A stretch of DNA of 64,000 bases from UBA10103 sp964437185 (GCA_964437185.1 CAYTFU010000001.1:1-64000), one strand, 5' to 3'. Positions 53,901 to 61,532 are shown, numbered from the stretch's first letter. Numbers and translations: made by a program. Notes: generated by a model from the letters alone, not told the origin.

Positions 53901-54473
53901 GTCGGAGGCGAATATCACGAGGTTGTTGGCAGCGGGGCGAGGGTCGAAGGTGCTCTGTGAAGCGAGGAGTGCGCCCTGCCAGTTGGTGCTCCCTGATCCG
54001 TCGATGGATGAAATGGTCGAATTTACCGATGTGAGATTGTTTCCATTGGGAAAGAACTGAGAACGCACGACCGCGAGATTGTCAAAGCTAACGACCGAAA
54101 ACAGCGTGGGGGTTTCTGGGAGGAGTGCGCTTACAAATGATTGCAGAGCAGTCTTCATCTGAGAGAGTTCCGTGTTATCGATTGATCCCGAGACGTCCAT
54201 CACGAGCGAGACGTCGAGACCACAGGTGCCATCGACAGGGAGGCTGCACTGTCCGGCGTAGTCTGGAGACGAAGGGCACGACGCGGGGATGATCTGGAGG
54301 CCGGAGTGCGAGGCGTCGGTAAATTTCACCTCCGAAGAAACAAATCCCTGTTGGCCTGAATAATTCGCCAGTACAGAAAGTATGCCGAGCACACAAACGA
54401 ATACGATAAGCGCGGCTCGAAATCCATCGAGGTCATACGAACGACAGAGGGCCATGAGGCGTTTTATATTCAT
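50913..54473 (-). CDS. Large vWA/CARDB/Gly-rich surface protein (paralog 2)
   Basis: 1186 residues. N-terminal membrane helix at about 18-36 (AALIVFVCVLGILSVLA), vWA domain with DVSGS MIDAS and FASDGNPNT, a CARDB-like domain, then two Ig-like domains. A Gly-rich domain of about 250 residues follows (GGGGEFGSDGGGGGAYSKIT, GGGGGAAGTSP), like bacterial glycine-rich PF21722-type repeats. The C-terminus has two more Ig-like modules and ends SIVPTFQEAR. It is likely a surface adhesin. The 5' half is nearly identical to 31991-34843. Confidence 0.85.
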   Translation of the reverse strand: MNIKRLMALCRSYDLDGFRAALIVFVCVLGILSVLANYSGQQGFVSSEVKFTDASHSGLQIIPASCPSSPDYAGQCSLPVDGTCGLDVSLVMDVSGSIDNTELSQMKTALQSFVSALLPETPTLFSVVSFDNLAVVRSQFFPNGNNLTSVNSTISSIDGSGSTNWQGALLASQSTFDPRPAANNLVIFASDGNPNTINNATGGYTSVSESTAVSAAVTVANSIKSSGTRILAIGIGNGLDAANLQAIASPNSVFLSNFSTLATDLASIAREQCGGTITVKKIYDVDGNLGTTNDQAPASGWDFTVAGVSQTTDFLGYTEPFKVSGFGPWSVEEIQQSGHTILGASCTGATDNGTLSGSIVNGIIGGIQLNQDNIVSCVFYNTGGTLGPDLTALNTSPTSATIDVATTLTAIITNAGVGSTGISFPNFFQVASAANGGGTITDLTPAVSLSSLRGGTSNTISLPHTFTAGGTYSTRACADKSSSTDAGIINEGANEGNNCSEWVNVNVPFPPPSCSVNLSPDSVVGSQSSTLTWSSTNATAMSISGVGAVSLSGSTSVVPGVSTTYIGSVSGPGGDSTCTVTLNVLSCSISFDSNPINPTQTTNLNYTSSGASSFTIANHGNVSVASPGSVAVSPVSTTDYTGTVEAAASGAQKVIFLTDTTATSWIAPADFFPPWKIEVIGGGGGGEFGSDGGGGGAYSKITHSDLSLSPGQTIYVKVGSGGASGIGGGDSWINKDVSAPPTSTTNGVLAKGGEAGTTGGGPGGASAQGIGSVKYSGGKGGADGGGTQRRAGGGGAAGPGGVGGVGGNGSATTDYAKGGGGGASTLAGPGNAGAAGDTDGGNGGANGSGAGAGTGATGSSVATNGTVGGGGGGGFNSGSYAAGGYGGAGTIWTQTAGGATAGPGGGSGGGGTGDGGLYGGGGGAAGTSPGTGAQGIIVVTYSPSLPLSTSCPAILTVNPPSGTFTLTPSTISQGGSATLSWTNIGGASWTIYASTATTGPTLFLTGSSADGSVVVTPSYSTTYTGSITGPSGIGSFSPATLDVTCAPVYSCSGNTIQYKNASCIISNVTTCVSPGFCSPGSSVCLYPPPTPTPSSTLTGNLQVFPSIVRPGVSTKLYWNMANVSSCSVTSSPDIGSWVGATNVAGGQATPAINQRTVFNLSCVGLDGSTFTGSATVSIVPTFQEAR
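52951..54326 (-). repeat. Direct repeat shared with 33307-34685
   Basis: Second copy of the about 1.4-kb vWA/CARDB-coding segment, same orientation, about 19.6 kb away. Confidence 0.85.
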
Positions 54474-54483
54474 GCGCGTCTCT

Positions 54484-54960
54484 TCAATTTTTAGTGACAG
54501 TCACCGTACCTGATTTACCCGCATCAAGCTTGTTAGAAAATCCCCATGTACCGGGTAGATCAAAAGTGAATTCATAATACTCACCGGGAAACAAAGCCTC
54601 GCAGGAATCAAACGCACTTGATCCGCACCCCGTAATTGACCCTGGGTAGATGGGGCCTGCTGTGGGATCCGAGGCGACCCACAAATCGCCGGAAGACCCA
54701 TTGTAAAATCGCACATTGTCACCCTTTTTTATCGTAAACGTGCGCGGATCAAACCCCCCATCCGAATACGAAATAAGCATTTGAAATCCTTTTGGATTTT
54801 GCGATGCGGTCGCCTCTTCAGGAGTCATTGAACGCCGTACGGCTGGCTTATCTGCCGTGACCGACGTACGTGACATAGCAAAAAACGCTGCGACCGCCGA
54901 AAGCACGAAAAGTGCGGCGACCGCAAGGACGAGCCAGAGGATTGGTTTCCCAATATTCAC
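54484..54960 (-). CDS. Membrane-anchored cupredoxin-like protein without copper ligands
   Basis: 158 residues. N-terminal membrane helix PILWLVLAVAALFVLSAVAAFF, then a cupredoxin fold: FDPRTFTIKKGDNVRFYN, GDLWVASDPTAGPIYPG, CEALFPGEYYEFTFDLPGTWGFSNKLDAGKSGTVTV. In copper-binding relatives the strand before the end has HxH or HN; here it is GFSNKLDA, and the early His in the ASDPH position is also absent. The two cysteines may form a disulphide. It precedes the vWA gene by 10 bases, same strand. Confidence 0.75.
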   Translation of the reverse strand: MNIGKPILWLVLAVAALFVLSAVAAFFAMSRTSVTADKPAVRRSMTPEEATASQNPKGFQMLISYSDGGFDPRTFTIKKGDNVRFYNGSSGDLWVASDPTAGPIYPGSITGCGSSAFDSCEALFPGEYYEFTFDLPGTWGFSNKLDAGKSGTVTVTKN

Positions 54961-55044
54961 ACATTCAGTATACGCTGTATATATTCACACTCGTGCCCTA
55001 TCCACAGTCAGTTCTTCTACCAACCCATATGGTACTCTTTCGAC

Positions 55045-55575
55045 ATGAACGAAGGAGGCAAAAAAACAACGAACAATATCATTGACCTGAATGACGCGCG
55101 CCGAAACCGCGGACTCCCCCCCCTTCTCAAGGTGGCTGTGGCGAACGAAGCGCCACTACCACCTGATCCAATTGAACATCTCCTCAACGGAGATTTTGTT
55201 GCAGCACGCGAACAGATTGAGCGCGGGGCACAAGGTCACGAAAACTCATTATTCAACTATTACTTCGGCCTTTGGCACGATTATAAAAGATTCCAAGAAA
55301 TGGATATTGAGCTTCCGAGTATTGAGAGAGCAAACCCGCATGTCAAACTCTTTTTACAGTCAGTGCCTGGATCTCTCGAATTTTTCAATCAAATTTTTGC
55401 AATAATGCGAGAATCGGGATACACGACTGAAGACCGCGTACGAATCGAGGCGTACTTCGGACGCATCTCGGCAGCCGAGAAAGCTCAGAATCCTTCATGG
55501 TACGATCCTGTCTTTAACGAGCGCATGGGTAACATGCGCCTCGCGCTTCAAAATATCTTCCCTACGCAGCCTTAG
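55045..55575 (+). CDS. Hypothetical helical protein
   Basis: 176 residues. Start MNEGGKKTTNNIIDLNDARRNRGLPP, then DPIEHLLNGDFVAAREQIERGAQGHENSLFNYYFGLWHDYKRF, and SLEFFNQIFAIMRESGYTTEDRVRIEAYFGRISAAEKAQNPSWYDP. It looks soluble and helical. Family not recognised. A good GAAGGAG ribosome site is not clear. It converges with the next gene. Confidence 0.6.
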   Translation: MNEGGKKTTNNIIDLNDARRNRGLPPLLKVAVANEAPLPPDPIEHLLNGDFVAAREQIERGAQGHENSLFNYYFGLWHDYKRFQEMDIELPSIERANPHVKLFLQSVPGSLEFFNQIFAIMRESGYTTEDRVRIEAYFGRISAAEKAQNPSWYDPVFNERMGNMRLALQNIFPTQP

Positions 55576-55590
55576 AATCTGACCACGATT

Positions 55591-56115
55591 TCATTGCCGG
55601 TCCGCGAACGTCGTTGAAGGCTTCCGTCGCCTTTTTATATATTCAAGCGCCATATATTTTAGACTCATGTTGAGACTCTCTGCGTCGTTAGGATCGTAGC
55701 CACGCAACTTTCGCAATATATCCATCGTACTCATTCTCGCATACGGATTTTCTTGGGGTTCAGCGACTCCACCAGCGATAGCTTTCGCAAGTGGATCGAT
55801 CTGCTTTTCAAGGTACAACTCCGCGAGAGCGAGGAGTCGTGGCGCATCTTCTGGATTCGCAGAGGGAGCGACTTCCTTATTGGCCATGCCAGCAAGTGAC
55901 TCACGCACTTCGTCGGGCTGCTCCTGTAGCTTCAATCGCTCCGCCCGCACCGCCCGAAAACCTTCATCGGTATCGAGTAGGTGATGGTGCGTCGCAAGAA
56001 GGTTGCCGGCCAAATCATCCATCTGAAACTCAAGCCGCCCGACACCGCTACCTCCAACGTTTTCATGGCCGGCGAGCCGCACCGTTGGTCTCAAGTTCTC
56101 GGGACCTTGTCTCAT
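55591..56115 (-). CDS. Hypothetical protein
   Basis: 174 residues. A His-rich middle (LATHHHLLDTDEGFRAVRAERLKLQEQPDEVRESLAG) and a helical C-half (PRLLALAELYLEKQIDPLAKAIAG, STMDILRKLRGYDPNDAESLNMSLKYMALEYIKRRR). No family recognised. It lies 36 bases downstream of the peptidoglycan-binding gene on the same strand. Confidence 0.55.
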   Translation of the reverse strand: MRQGPENLRPTVRLAGHENVGGSGVGRLEFQMDDLAGNLLATHHHLLDTDEGFRAVRAERLKLQEQPDEVRESLAGMANKEVAPSANPEDAPRLLALAELYLEKQIDPLAKAIAGGVAEPQENPYARMSTMDILRKLRGYDPNDAESLNMSLKYMALEYIKRRRKPSTTFADRQ

Positions 56116-56151
56116 ATCATTGACAACGACTTGTACTCAAATGGGGCGCTA

Positions 56152-56955
56152 TTAGCGTGTGAAAACAAACGTGGCGCTTGAAGCGGTAAGCGATGTGACA
56201 GCGATGGTGAGTTGGCGCGAGTGGTCAGTGGTTACCTTGCTCCCCTTCTGAATCGTCACAACCTGCGATTGGAGGCCGCCGCTTACTTTGCCTGTAACGC
56301 GCAGCTTCGCGCCGCCCGAAACAGACATCAGCTCAATCCGATACGCACCGTTGGCGATCGTACTCTGCGCTTCGATGAGACCTTGGCGGATGTAGAGCGA
56401 TTCGGTGACGGTGCTCGTCGCGAGCGAGAAGCCCTTGAGGGGATACTCCACTCCGTTGGCAATGAGCCCCTTCACACACGGACGCAACATTTGATCTTGC
56501 GTCGCGGTGTCGAGCACGCCTGTCTGCGCAAGCCCCATCTCGCGTTGATATCGTTTGAGGTTTGCTTCAGTGGTTGCATCAAACGTGCCTGTGATAGACG
56601 ACGCGGGAAGGCTGTAGGTTCCCATAAAGAATTTTTGCAGTGTGGCGACACCGCCAACAAAACCCGATGCGGTATCACTATCTCCGAGTTTTGCGGTCGC
56701 GGTAAATTGCGGACAAAAGACACTGCTCGATGTGACAGGTCCTGCCGGCGCTTTCGGAGCAGCAGGCTTAGAGGATGATTTCGCGGGAGTTGGAGCAGGC
56801 GCGGGTTCGCCCGTGGCCGGTATGGTGGTGCTCGCATTTTCTCCCACATCAATGCCGACATCAGCAGGGAGTAAACGGCTAGAAGATGAAAAATACCACA
56901 CTGTTAAGGCGATGCTCGCGGCAAGGGCGAGCCCGAGAATAGATTGCGTACTCAT
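56152..56955 (-). CDS. Anchored peptidoglycan-binding protein
   Basis: 267 residues. N-terminal helix ILGLALAASIALTVWYF, Pro/Ala/Lys-rich linker (about 45-75), then a peptidoglycan-binding domain 1-like repeat VATLQKFFMGTYSLPASSITGTFDATTEANLKRYQREMGLAQTGVLDTATQDQM. A C-terminal beta domain of about 90 residues follows. It is likely held at the membrane and bound to the wall. Confidence 0.8.
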   Translation of the reverse strand: MSTQSILGLALAASIALTVWYFSSSSRLLPADVGIDVGENASTTIPATGEPAPAPTPAKSSSKPAAPKAPAGPVTSSSVFCPQFTATAKLGDSDTASGFVGGVATLQKFFMGTYSLPASSITGTFDATTEANLKRYQREMGLAQTGVLDTATQDQMLRPCVKGLIANGVEYPLKGFSLATSTVTESLYIRQGLIEAQSTIANGAYRIELMSVSGGAKLRVTGKVSGGLQSQVVTIQKGSKVTTDHSRQLTIAVTSLTASSATFVFTR

Positions 56956-56969
56956 GCCGCAAGTGTAGC

Positions 56970-57020
56970 CTACTTTCGAGCGGCAATCACGGTGTCAGCC
57001 ACTGCTTTGGGTACAATCGC
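56970..57020 (-). pseudogene. Ghost copy of the fusA 3' end
   Basis: Reads AIVPKAVADTVIAARK plus TAG, against AIVPKAVADTVIASRK plus TAA at the real fusA end. It lies 44 bases past the real stop. Most differences are at third codon positions, so it was once coding. Confidence 0.85.
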
Positions 57021-57051
57021 CCCGTAGCAGATGCTGCGCATCGCTACGGGG
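57020..57051 (-). terminator. Hairpin after fusA
   Basis: CCCCGTAGC/GCTACGGGG with inner ATGC/GCAT, between the fusA stop and the ghost fusA end. Confidence 0.7.
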
Positions 57052-57064
57052 TAAACTCTGTGAC

Positions 57065-59206
57065 TTACTTACGAGAGGCGATTACAGTATCAGCCACGGC
57101 TTTTGGAACGATGGCGTAATGACTGAATTCGAGGTTGGGAACGCCCCGGCCTTCGGTGGCGGATCGGAGCTGGGTCGTAAAGCCGAAGAGTTCTGAAAGG
57201 GGCACCTTGGCGGTAATGACGCGCGCCTGCCCGCGCTCCCCCATCGCTTCGATAGAACCACGCTTTGAATTGACCATACCTGTCACATCGCCCATGAATT
57301 TTTCTGGCACGACCACTTCGAGCTTCATGATCGGCTCAAGAATGACGGGCTTTGCTTTCGCCATTGCTTCTTGCATAGCATTGATCGCGGCGAGCTTGAA
57401 AGCGATTTCGGATGAGTCGACGTCGTGAGCAGAGCCATCGTAGAGCTCGACGGAAATGTCGACCACCGGAAATCCTGCCTGAATGCCGCGCTCCATTGCT
57501 TCGATGAGACCCTTTTTGACCGGCTGGATGTACTCCTGCGGAATTACGCCTCCCTTGATGTTATTGATGAACTCGAAGTGATCTTCGCGTTCGACATTAT
57601 TCTTGATTTTCTTCCCTTCTTCCACTGGCTCAAGTGGCTTCACGCGGATTTTTACGTGGCCGTATTGGCCGCGACCACCCGTCTGCTTGATGTGTTTGTA
57701 CTCAACATCGGCAGTGCCCTGAATCGTCTCGCGATATGCGACTTGCGGCTTACCTGTCGTCGCCTGCACGCCAAATTCTCGCTTCATACGATCAACGATG
57801 ATTTCGAGGTGGAGCTCGCCCATGCCGGATACGATGGTCTCCATCGTCTCGGGATCAGACTTGATGCGGAAGGTTGGGTCCTCGTCCGAGAGCTTGGAGA
57901 GTGCCATACCCATCTTCTCTTGGTCTGCCTTGGTGTTCGGCTCAATGCGCATCGAAACGACCGGCTCCGGAAAGACGATGGACTCGAGCGCGATCGGATG
58001 ATCGGCGTCGCAGAGAGTGTGGCCGATTTTCACTTCTTTCATACCCACAGCAGCAGCAATCTCACCCGCGTACACTGTCTTCACGTCTTCGCGCTTGTCG
58101 GCCTGAAGGCGCACGATTCGGCCTACACGTTCTTTCTTGTTGTTGGCAGAATCGTACACAGTCTCACCCGCAGTAAAAGAACCCGAGTACACGCGGAAGA
58201 ATGAGAGCTGCCCGACGAACGGATCCGTTTGGATTTTGAAAACGAGTGCCGAAAACGGCGCTTCGTCCGAAGCGGGGCGCGTATCTTCAGCCCCCGTGTC
58301 TGTGTTCGTCCCCTTGGCAGCTGGCATGTCGAGCGGCGATGGAAGATAATCGACAACAGCGTCGAGGACGAGTTGCACTCCCTTATTCTTGAGCGATGAG
58401 CCCGTAAGGACGGGGAAGATTTTGTTGGCAATAACGCCCTTGCGGAGGGTCTTCTGGAGCACCTCAACAGAAATCTCTTTACCATCGAGAAATTCGGCCA
58501 TTACTTCGTCATCGAGCTCAACAATTCGCTCTACGAGCTCTGTGTGATACTTTTTGGCTTCAGCCATCATGTTTTCGGGAATGTCGAACGAAGAGACATT
58601 TTTGCCCATCTCTCCTTCAAACTTGTATGCCTTCATGTGCAGGAGGTCGATGATTCCAGAGAATTGATCTTCGAGACCGATTGGTATCTGGAGACGCACG
58701 GCCTTCGTAGACAAACGATCGAGGATGGACGCGTAGGACTTTTCAAACGACGCACCGGTGCGATCGAGCTTGTTGATGTAGCAGATACGTGGCACGTTGG
58801 CCTCTTCAGCGTAGCGCCAGTTGGTCTCAGACTGTGGTTCGACGCCCGCAACGCCGTCAAAGACGACGACCGCGCCATCGAGCACACGCATGGAGCGCTT
58901 CACTTCGGAGGTGAAGTCGATGTGTCCGGGGGTGTCGATAATATTGAAACGAATTTTCTGTGACGTATCAGCGCCCATGTAGGTAGGGTTCCAGAAACAC
59001 GTGATCGCCGCAGCGGTGATGGTGATGCCGCGTTCGCGCTCCTGTTCCATCCAGTCGGTCACCGTGTTGCCCTCGTGCACTTCGCCGATTTTGTGCGATT
59101 CGCCGGTGTAGTAGAGGATGCGCTCAGACGTGGTGGTCTTCCCCGCGTCGACGTGGGCCACAATCCCGAAATTGCGAACTTTCTCCAGAGGGTAATCTCG
59201 ACTCAT
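57065..59206 (-). CDS. fusA: Elongation factor G
   Basis: 713 residues. G1 AHVDAGKTTTSE, G2 EHERGITITAA-like QERERGITITAAAI, G3 DTPGHIDF, G4 NKLDRTGA. Domain IV contains GGRGQYGHVKIRVKPLEP, and the end is EFSHYAIVPKAVADTVIASRK. It drives tRNA-mRNA translocation. A hairpin and a ghost copy of the last 16 codons follow. Confidence 0.98.
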   Translation of the reverse strand: MSRDYPLEKVRNFGIVAHVDAGKTTTSERILYYTGESHKIGEVHEGNTVTDWMEQERERGITITAAAITCFWNPTYMGADTSQKIRFNIIDTPGHIDFTSEVKRSMRVLDGAVVVFDGVAGVEPQSETNWRYAEEANVPRICYINKLDRTGASFEKSYASILDRLSTKAVRLQIPIGLEDQFSGIIDLLHMKAYKFEGEMGKNVSSFDIPENMMAEAKKYHTELVERIVELDDEVMAEFLDGKEISVEVLQKTLRKGVIANKIFPVLTGSSLKNKGVQLVLDAVVDYLPSPLDMPAAKGTNTDTGAEDTRPASDEAPFSALVFKIQTDPFVGQLSFFRVYSGSFTAGETVYDSANNKKERVGRIVRLQADKREDVKTVYAGEIAAAVGMKEVKIGHTLCDADHPIALESIVFPEPVVSMRIEPNTKADQEKMGMALSKLSDEDPTFRIKSDPETMETIVSGMGELHLEIIVDRMKREFGVQATTGKPQVAYRETIQGTADVEYKHIKQTGGRGQYGHVKIRVKPLEPVEEGKKIKNNVEREDHFEFINNIKGGVIPQEYIQPVKKGLIEAMERGIQAGFPVVDISVELYDGSAHDVDSSEIAFKLAAINAMQEAMAKAKPVILEPIMKLEVVVPEKFMGDVTGMVNSKRGSIEAMGERGQARVITAKVPLSELFGFTTQLRSATEGRGVPNLEFSHYAIVPKAVADTVIASRK

Positions 59207-59339
59207 AGGTGACAGCTGTCAGCTTATAGCTTTTAGTTAATACAAAATGAAAACGCCCGAAGGCGTGCTGGTAATGTACCTTGGATTTCCAGAAATGCCA
59301 AGCGGTTGCGCCAAGGAGTCAACCATATATACTGACACT

Positions 59340-59579
59340 ATGAAGCGGCGGCAATATACAATCAAAACTCGATTCGGCGCTCACGTCTGTGTGTTTGAAA
59401 AGGACACGAAAGGATACCTCGTGGTCGCCAAAGATATTAAGGGCGTCGTTACCTGGGGCAAGAACATCGCTCACGCGAAAGCAATGGCCAAAGAAGCACT
59501 CGAGCTGATGATCGAAACAACCGCCATCGAATCCCCGTTATCTGTTGCAGTGAAGAACAACAAATATCAGATGGCATGA
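59340..59579 (+). CDS. HicB-like antitoxin
   Basis: 79 residues from the ATG at 59340-59342. KRRQYTIKTRFGAHVCVFEKDTKGYLVVAKDIKGVVTWGKNIAHAKAMAKEALELMIE is the degenerate RNase H fold of HicB. It precedes the toxin with an ATGA overlap; the antitoxin-first order is the less common one for HicAB. Confidence 0.8.
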   Translation: MKRRQYTIKTRFGAHVCVFEKDTKGYLVVAKDIKGVVTWGKNIAHAKAMAKEALELMIETTAIESPLSVAVKNNKYQMA

Positions 59580-59806
59580 GTGTCATTCCGATAATCGGAG
59601 TTCGAGTAATGCTCCGTGTCCTCCAGAAATCTGGCTTTTATGTGGTGCGACAAACTGGGAGTCATTTGAGGCTCGTAAATCCGTCAATCAATAGATCCGT
59701 CACCCTTCCCATGCACGCGGGCGACTTGTCGCGAAAGATGACTGCAGCCATCCTGAAGCAGGCCGGGATATCGACTCTTAACTTTCTTGAGTTACTCGGC
59801 AAGTAG
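59576..59806 (+). CDS. HicA-like toxin
   Basis: 76 residues. VMLRVLQKSGFYVVRQTGSHLRLVNPSINRSVTLPMHAGDLSRKMTAAILKQAGIS is the dsRBD-like HicA fold with the catalytic histidine in GSHLRL. It overlaps HicB by ATGA. HicA cleaves mRNA. Confidence 0.88.
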   Translation: MSVIPIIGVRVMLRVLQKSGFYVVRQTGSHLRLVNPSINRSVTLPMHAGDLSRKMTAAILKQAGISTLNFLELLGK

Positions 59807-59906
59807 GTAAAGCTAGTGTTCAGATTTTTAATGGACGCGTGGAAGACACGGCACGTATGCGCCTTTCATACCGTAACAAGAGGTACCAGCGATTAAGCAA
59901 GACATG

Positions 59907-59933
59907 ACCTCCCGAGGTTAAACCTCGGGAGGT
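59907..59933. terminator. Bidirectional terminator
   Basis: ACCTCCCGAGG/CCTCGGGAGGT with loop TTAAA, between hicA (plus) and the minus-strand gene. Confidence 0.75.
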
Positions 59934-59954
59934 ACCACATGCGCCTTGTTGGTC

Positions 59955-60455
59955 TTACTGTAATTTTGTGATGCTCACGACTGTCTCCTCTACGCAACCG
60001 CCGGCCGGATAGCTCCCAGCTATATACTCATCGAGTACTATTCGCACTGTATCTCCATAAGAAACATCAGCATCTTTAACTTCCGAATTGCCGATACAAA
60101 TTCCATTTACCACCCATTGAGGATCCGAATGCGGGAGCCGCGTGCTGCTTTTGGCTATTTCGAGCATAGGTCCACTTATTTCTCCACTAAGAAACTTTCC
60201 CTCAAGCGCCGCGTGACCCTTGAAGGTAATTTTGAAGTTTTCTTCACGCGGAAGATCTACCTTCGGTTCGAAAGGTTCGACTTTTACTACCTCAAATTCC
60301 CCCACCAAATCCCCCACTTGAATTTTTTCGACATCGATATAAGAGAAGTATTGCGGTGAATGAGGTGGAGATTGGTTTATCCTGTTCTGAAAAACGAAGT
60401 ATCCACCTACCGCAGCGAGAACAATCACGCCAGCAAAGATGATCCGCCTATTCAT
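59955..60455 (-). CDS. Membrane-anchored hypothetical protein
   Basis: 166 residues. N-terminal helix IIFAGVIVLAAVGGYFVF, then a beta-rich extracytoplasmic region (VGDLVGEFEVVKVEPFEP, FKITFKGHAALEGKFLSGEISGPMLEI, GICIGNSEV, YGDTVRIVLDEYIAGSYPAGGCVEETVVSI). Two cysteines may form a disulphide. No family recognised. It lies just past the ghost rpsG end. Confidence 0.65.
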   Translation of the reverse strand: MNRRIIFAGVIVLAAVGGYFVFQNRINQSPPHSPQYFSYIDVEKIQVGDLVGEFEVVKVEPFEPKVDLPREENFKITFKGHAALEGKFLSGEISGPMLEIAKSSTRLPHSDPQWVVNGICIGNSEVKDADVSYGDTVRIVLDEYIAGSYPAGGCVEETVVSITKLQ

Positions 60456-60464
60456 ACAAAAATA

Positions 60465-60500
60465 TTACCACGCGAAGTGGGCGAAGGCTTTGTTGGCTCC
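60465..60500 (-). pseudogene. Ghost copy of the rpsG 3' end
   Basis: Reads GANKAFAHFAW plus TAA; the real S7 ends EANKAFAHFAW plus TAG, 36 bases away. Differences are almost all at third positions (GCC/GCG, AAC/AAT, TTC/TTT). Confidence 0.85.
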
Positions 60501-60536
60501 CCCCTTGCTAAAGCTTCGGAGGGCAAGTCGGCCTAG

Positions 60537-60998
60537 CTACCAGGCGAAGTGCGCAAACGCTTTATTCGCTTCCGCCATTCTGTGAGTGGTTTCTTTCTTG
60601 GTCGCAGCAGCACCTTCGCCCTTGTGAGCAGCTCGGAGTTCTGCAAGAAGACTCTCATGCATTGGCTTGCCCTTCGTACCCTCAGCAGCCTCTACGATCC
60701 AGCGCATGCCGAGCGAGAGCTTGCGATTTGGATTGACCTCGCGGGGAACCTGGTAGTTGGCTCCACCGACGCGGCGAGAACGGACCTCCACAGATGGAGA
60801 CGCCTTCTCAAGCGCTTCTTCGAGGAACATGACGGGGTCGCCATCTTTCTTGAGCTCTTCCATCACCTTGTACACGATCTTGCGTGCAGTGTCTTTCTTA
60901 CCACGCTCCATCACGTAGTTGATGAGCTTTGCAACCTTAAAAGATCCGTACACTTCGTCCGGCTGAGGCTGCATTCTGTTTTTTACTGGGCGGCGCAT
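60537..60998 (-). CDS. rpsG: 30S ribosomal protein S7
   Basis: 153 residues. RRPVKNRMQPQPDEVYGSFKVAKLINYVMERGKKDTARKIVY, SPSVEVRSRRVGGANYQVPREVNPNRKLSLGMRWIVEAA, end EANKAFAHFAW. It binds 16S rRNA near the E-site. It follows rpsL. Confidence 0.97.
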   Translation of the reverse strand: MRRPVKNRMQPQPDEVYGSFKVAKLINYVMERGKKDTARKIVYKVMEELKKDGDPVMFLEEALEKASPSVEVRSRRVGGANYQVPREVNPNRKLSLGMRWIVEAAEGTKGKPMHESLLAELRAAHKGEGAAATKKETTHRMAEANKAFAHFAW

Positions 60999-61115
60999 AG
61001 CTAAAGAAATTAGATAGTAGAGGTTAGAGATGAGAAGCGCAAGTCAAAACTACCGAAATATTCAATATTCTTATTTGTCATTCTAATTTTTGATTTCTCA
61101 ATTCTCATATCGAAG

Positions 61116-61532
61116 TTACTTCGCCGCTTTTGGCTTCTTCGCACCGTAAAGTGATCGGCCGCGGCGACGCTTCTCGATTCCCGAAGTATCGAGCTTGCCA
61201 CGCACAATCGTATAGCGCACGCCGATGTCCTTCACGCGACCTCCGCGGATAAGTACTACTGAGTGCTCCTGGAGGTTGTGACCCTCTCCTGGGATGTAGG
61301 CAGTCACTTCCATGCCGTTGGTCAAGCGTACACGAGCGATTTTACGGATAGCGGAGTTTGGCTTACGAGGAGTCTTCGTGGTCACACGAGTGCACACGCC
61401 GCGCTTGAAGGGGGCAGCGTAGAAAGATGGACGATTTTTGAGCGTATTAAAACCGCGCGAAAGAGCGATGGTCTTGGTGCGCCAGGTCTTCTTGACCCGC
61501 GCTTTGCGCGTAAGCTGATTTATTGTTGACAT
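61116..61532 (-). CDS. rpsL: 30S ribosomal protein S12
   Basis: 138 residues from the ATG at 61530-61532. STINQLTRKAR start, TKTPRKPNSAIRKIARVRLTNGMEVTAYIPGEGHNLQEHSVVLIRGGRVKDIGVRY. In E. coli the loop is TPKKPNS; here the first lysine is Arg56, equivalent to E. coli Lys43, a streptomycin-resistance position. The KDLPGVRY segment is one residue shorter (KDIGVRY). It is the first gene of the str series with a clear promoter. Confidence 0.97.
   Translation of the reverse strand: MSTINQLTRKARVKKTWRTKTIALSRGFNTLKNRPSFYAAPFKRGVCTRVTTKTPRKPNSAIRKIARVRLTNGMEVTAYIPGEGHNLQEHSVVLIRGGRVKDIGVRYTIVRGKLDTSGIEKRRRGRSLYGAKKPKAAK

Noticed and set aside
57425..58204. Long plus-strand open frame (259 codons)
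   Set aside because: It is antisense to fusA, which is unmistakable; no domain is visible in it.
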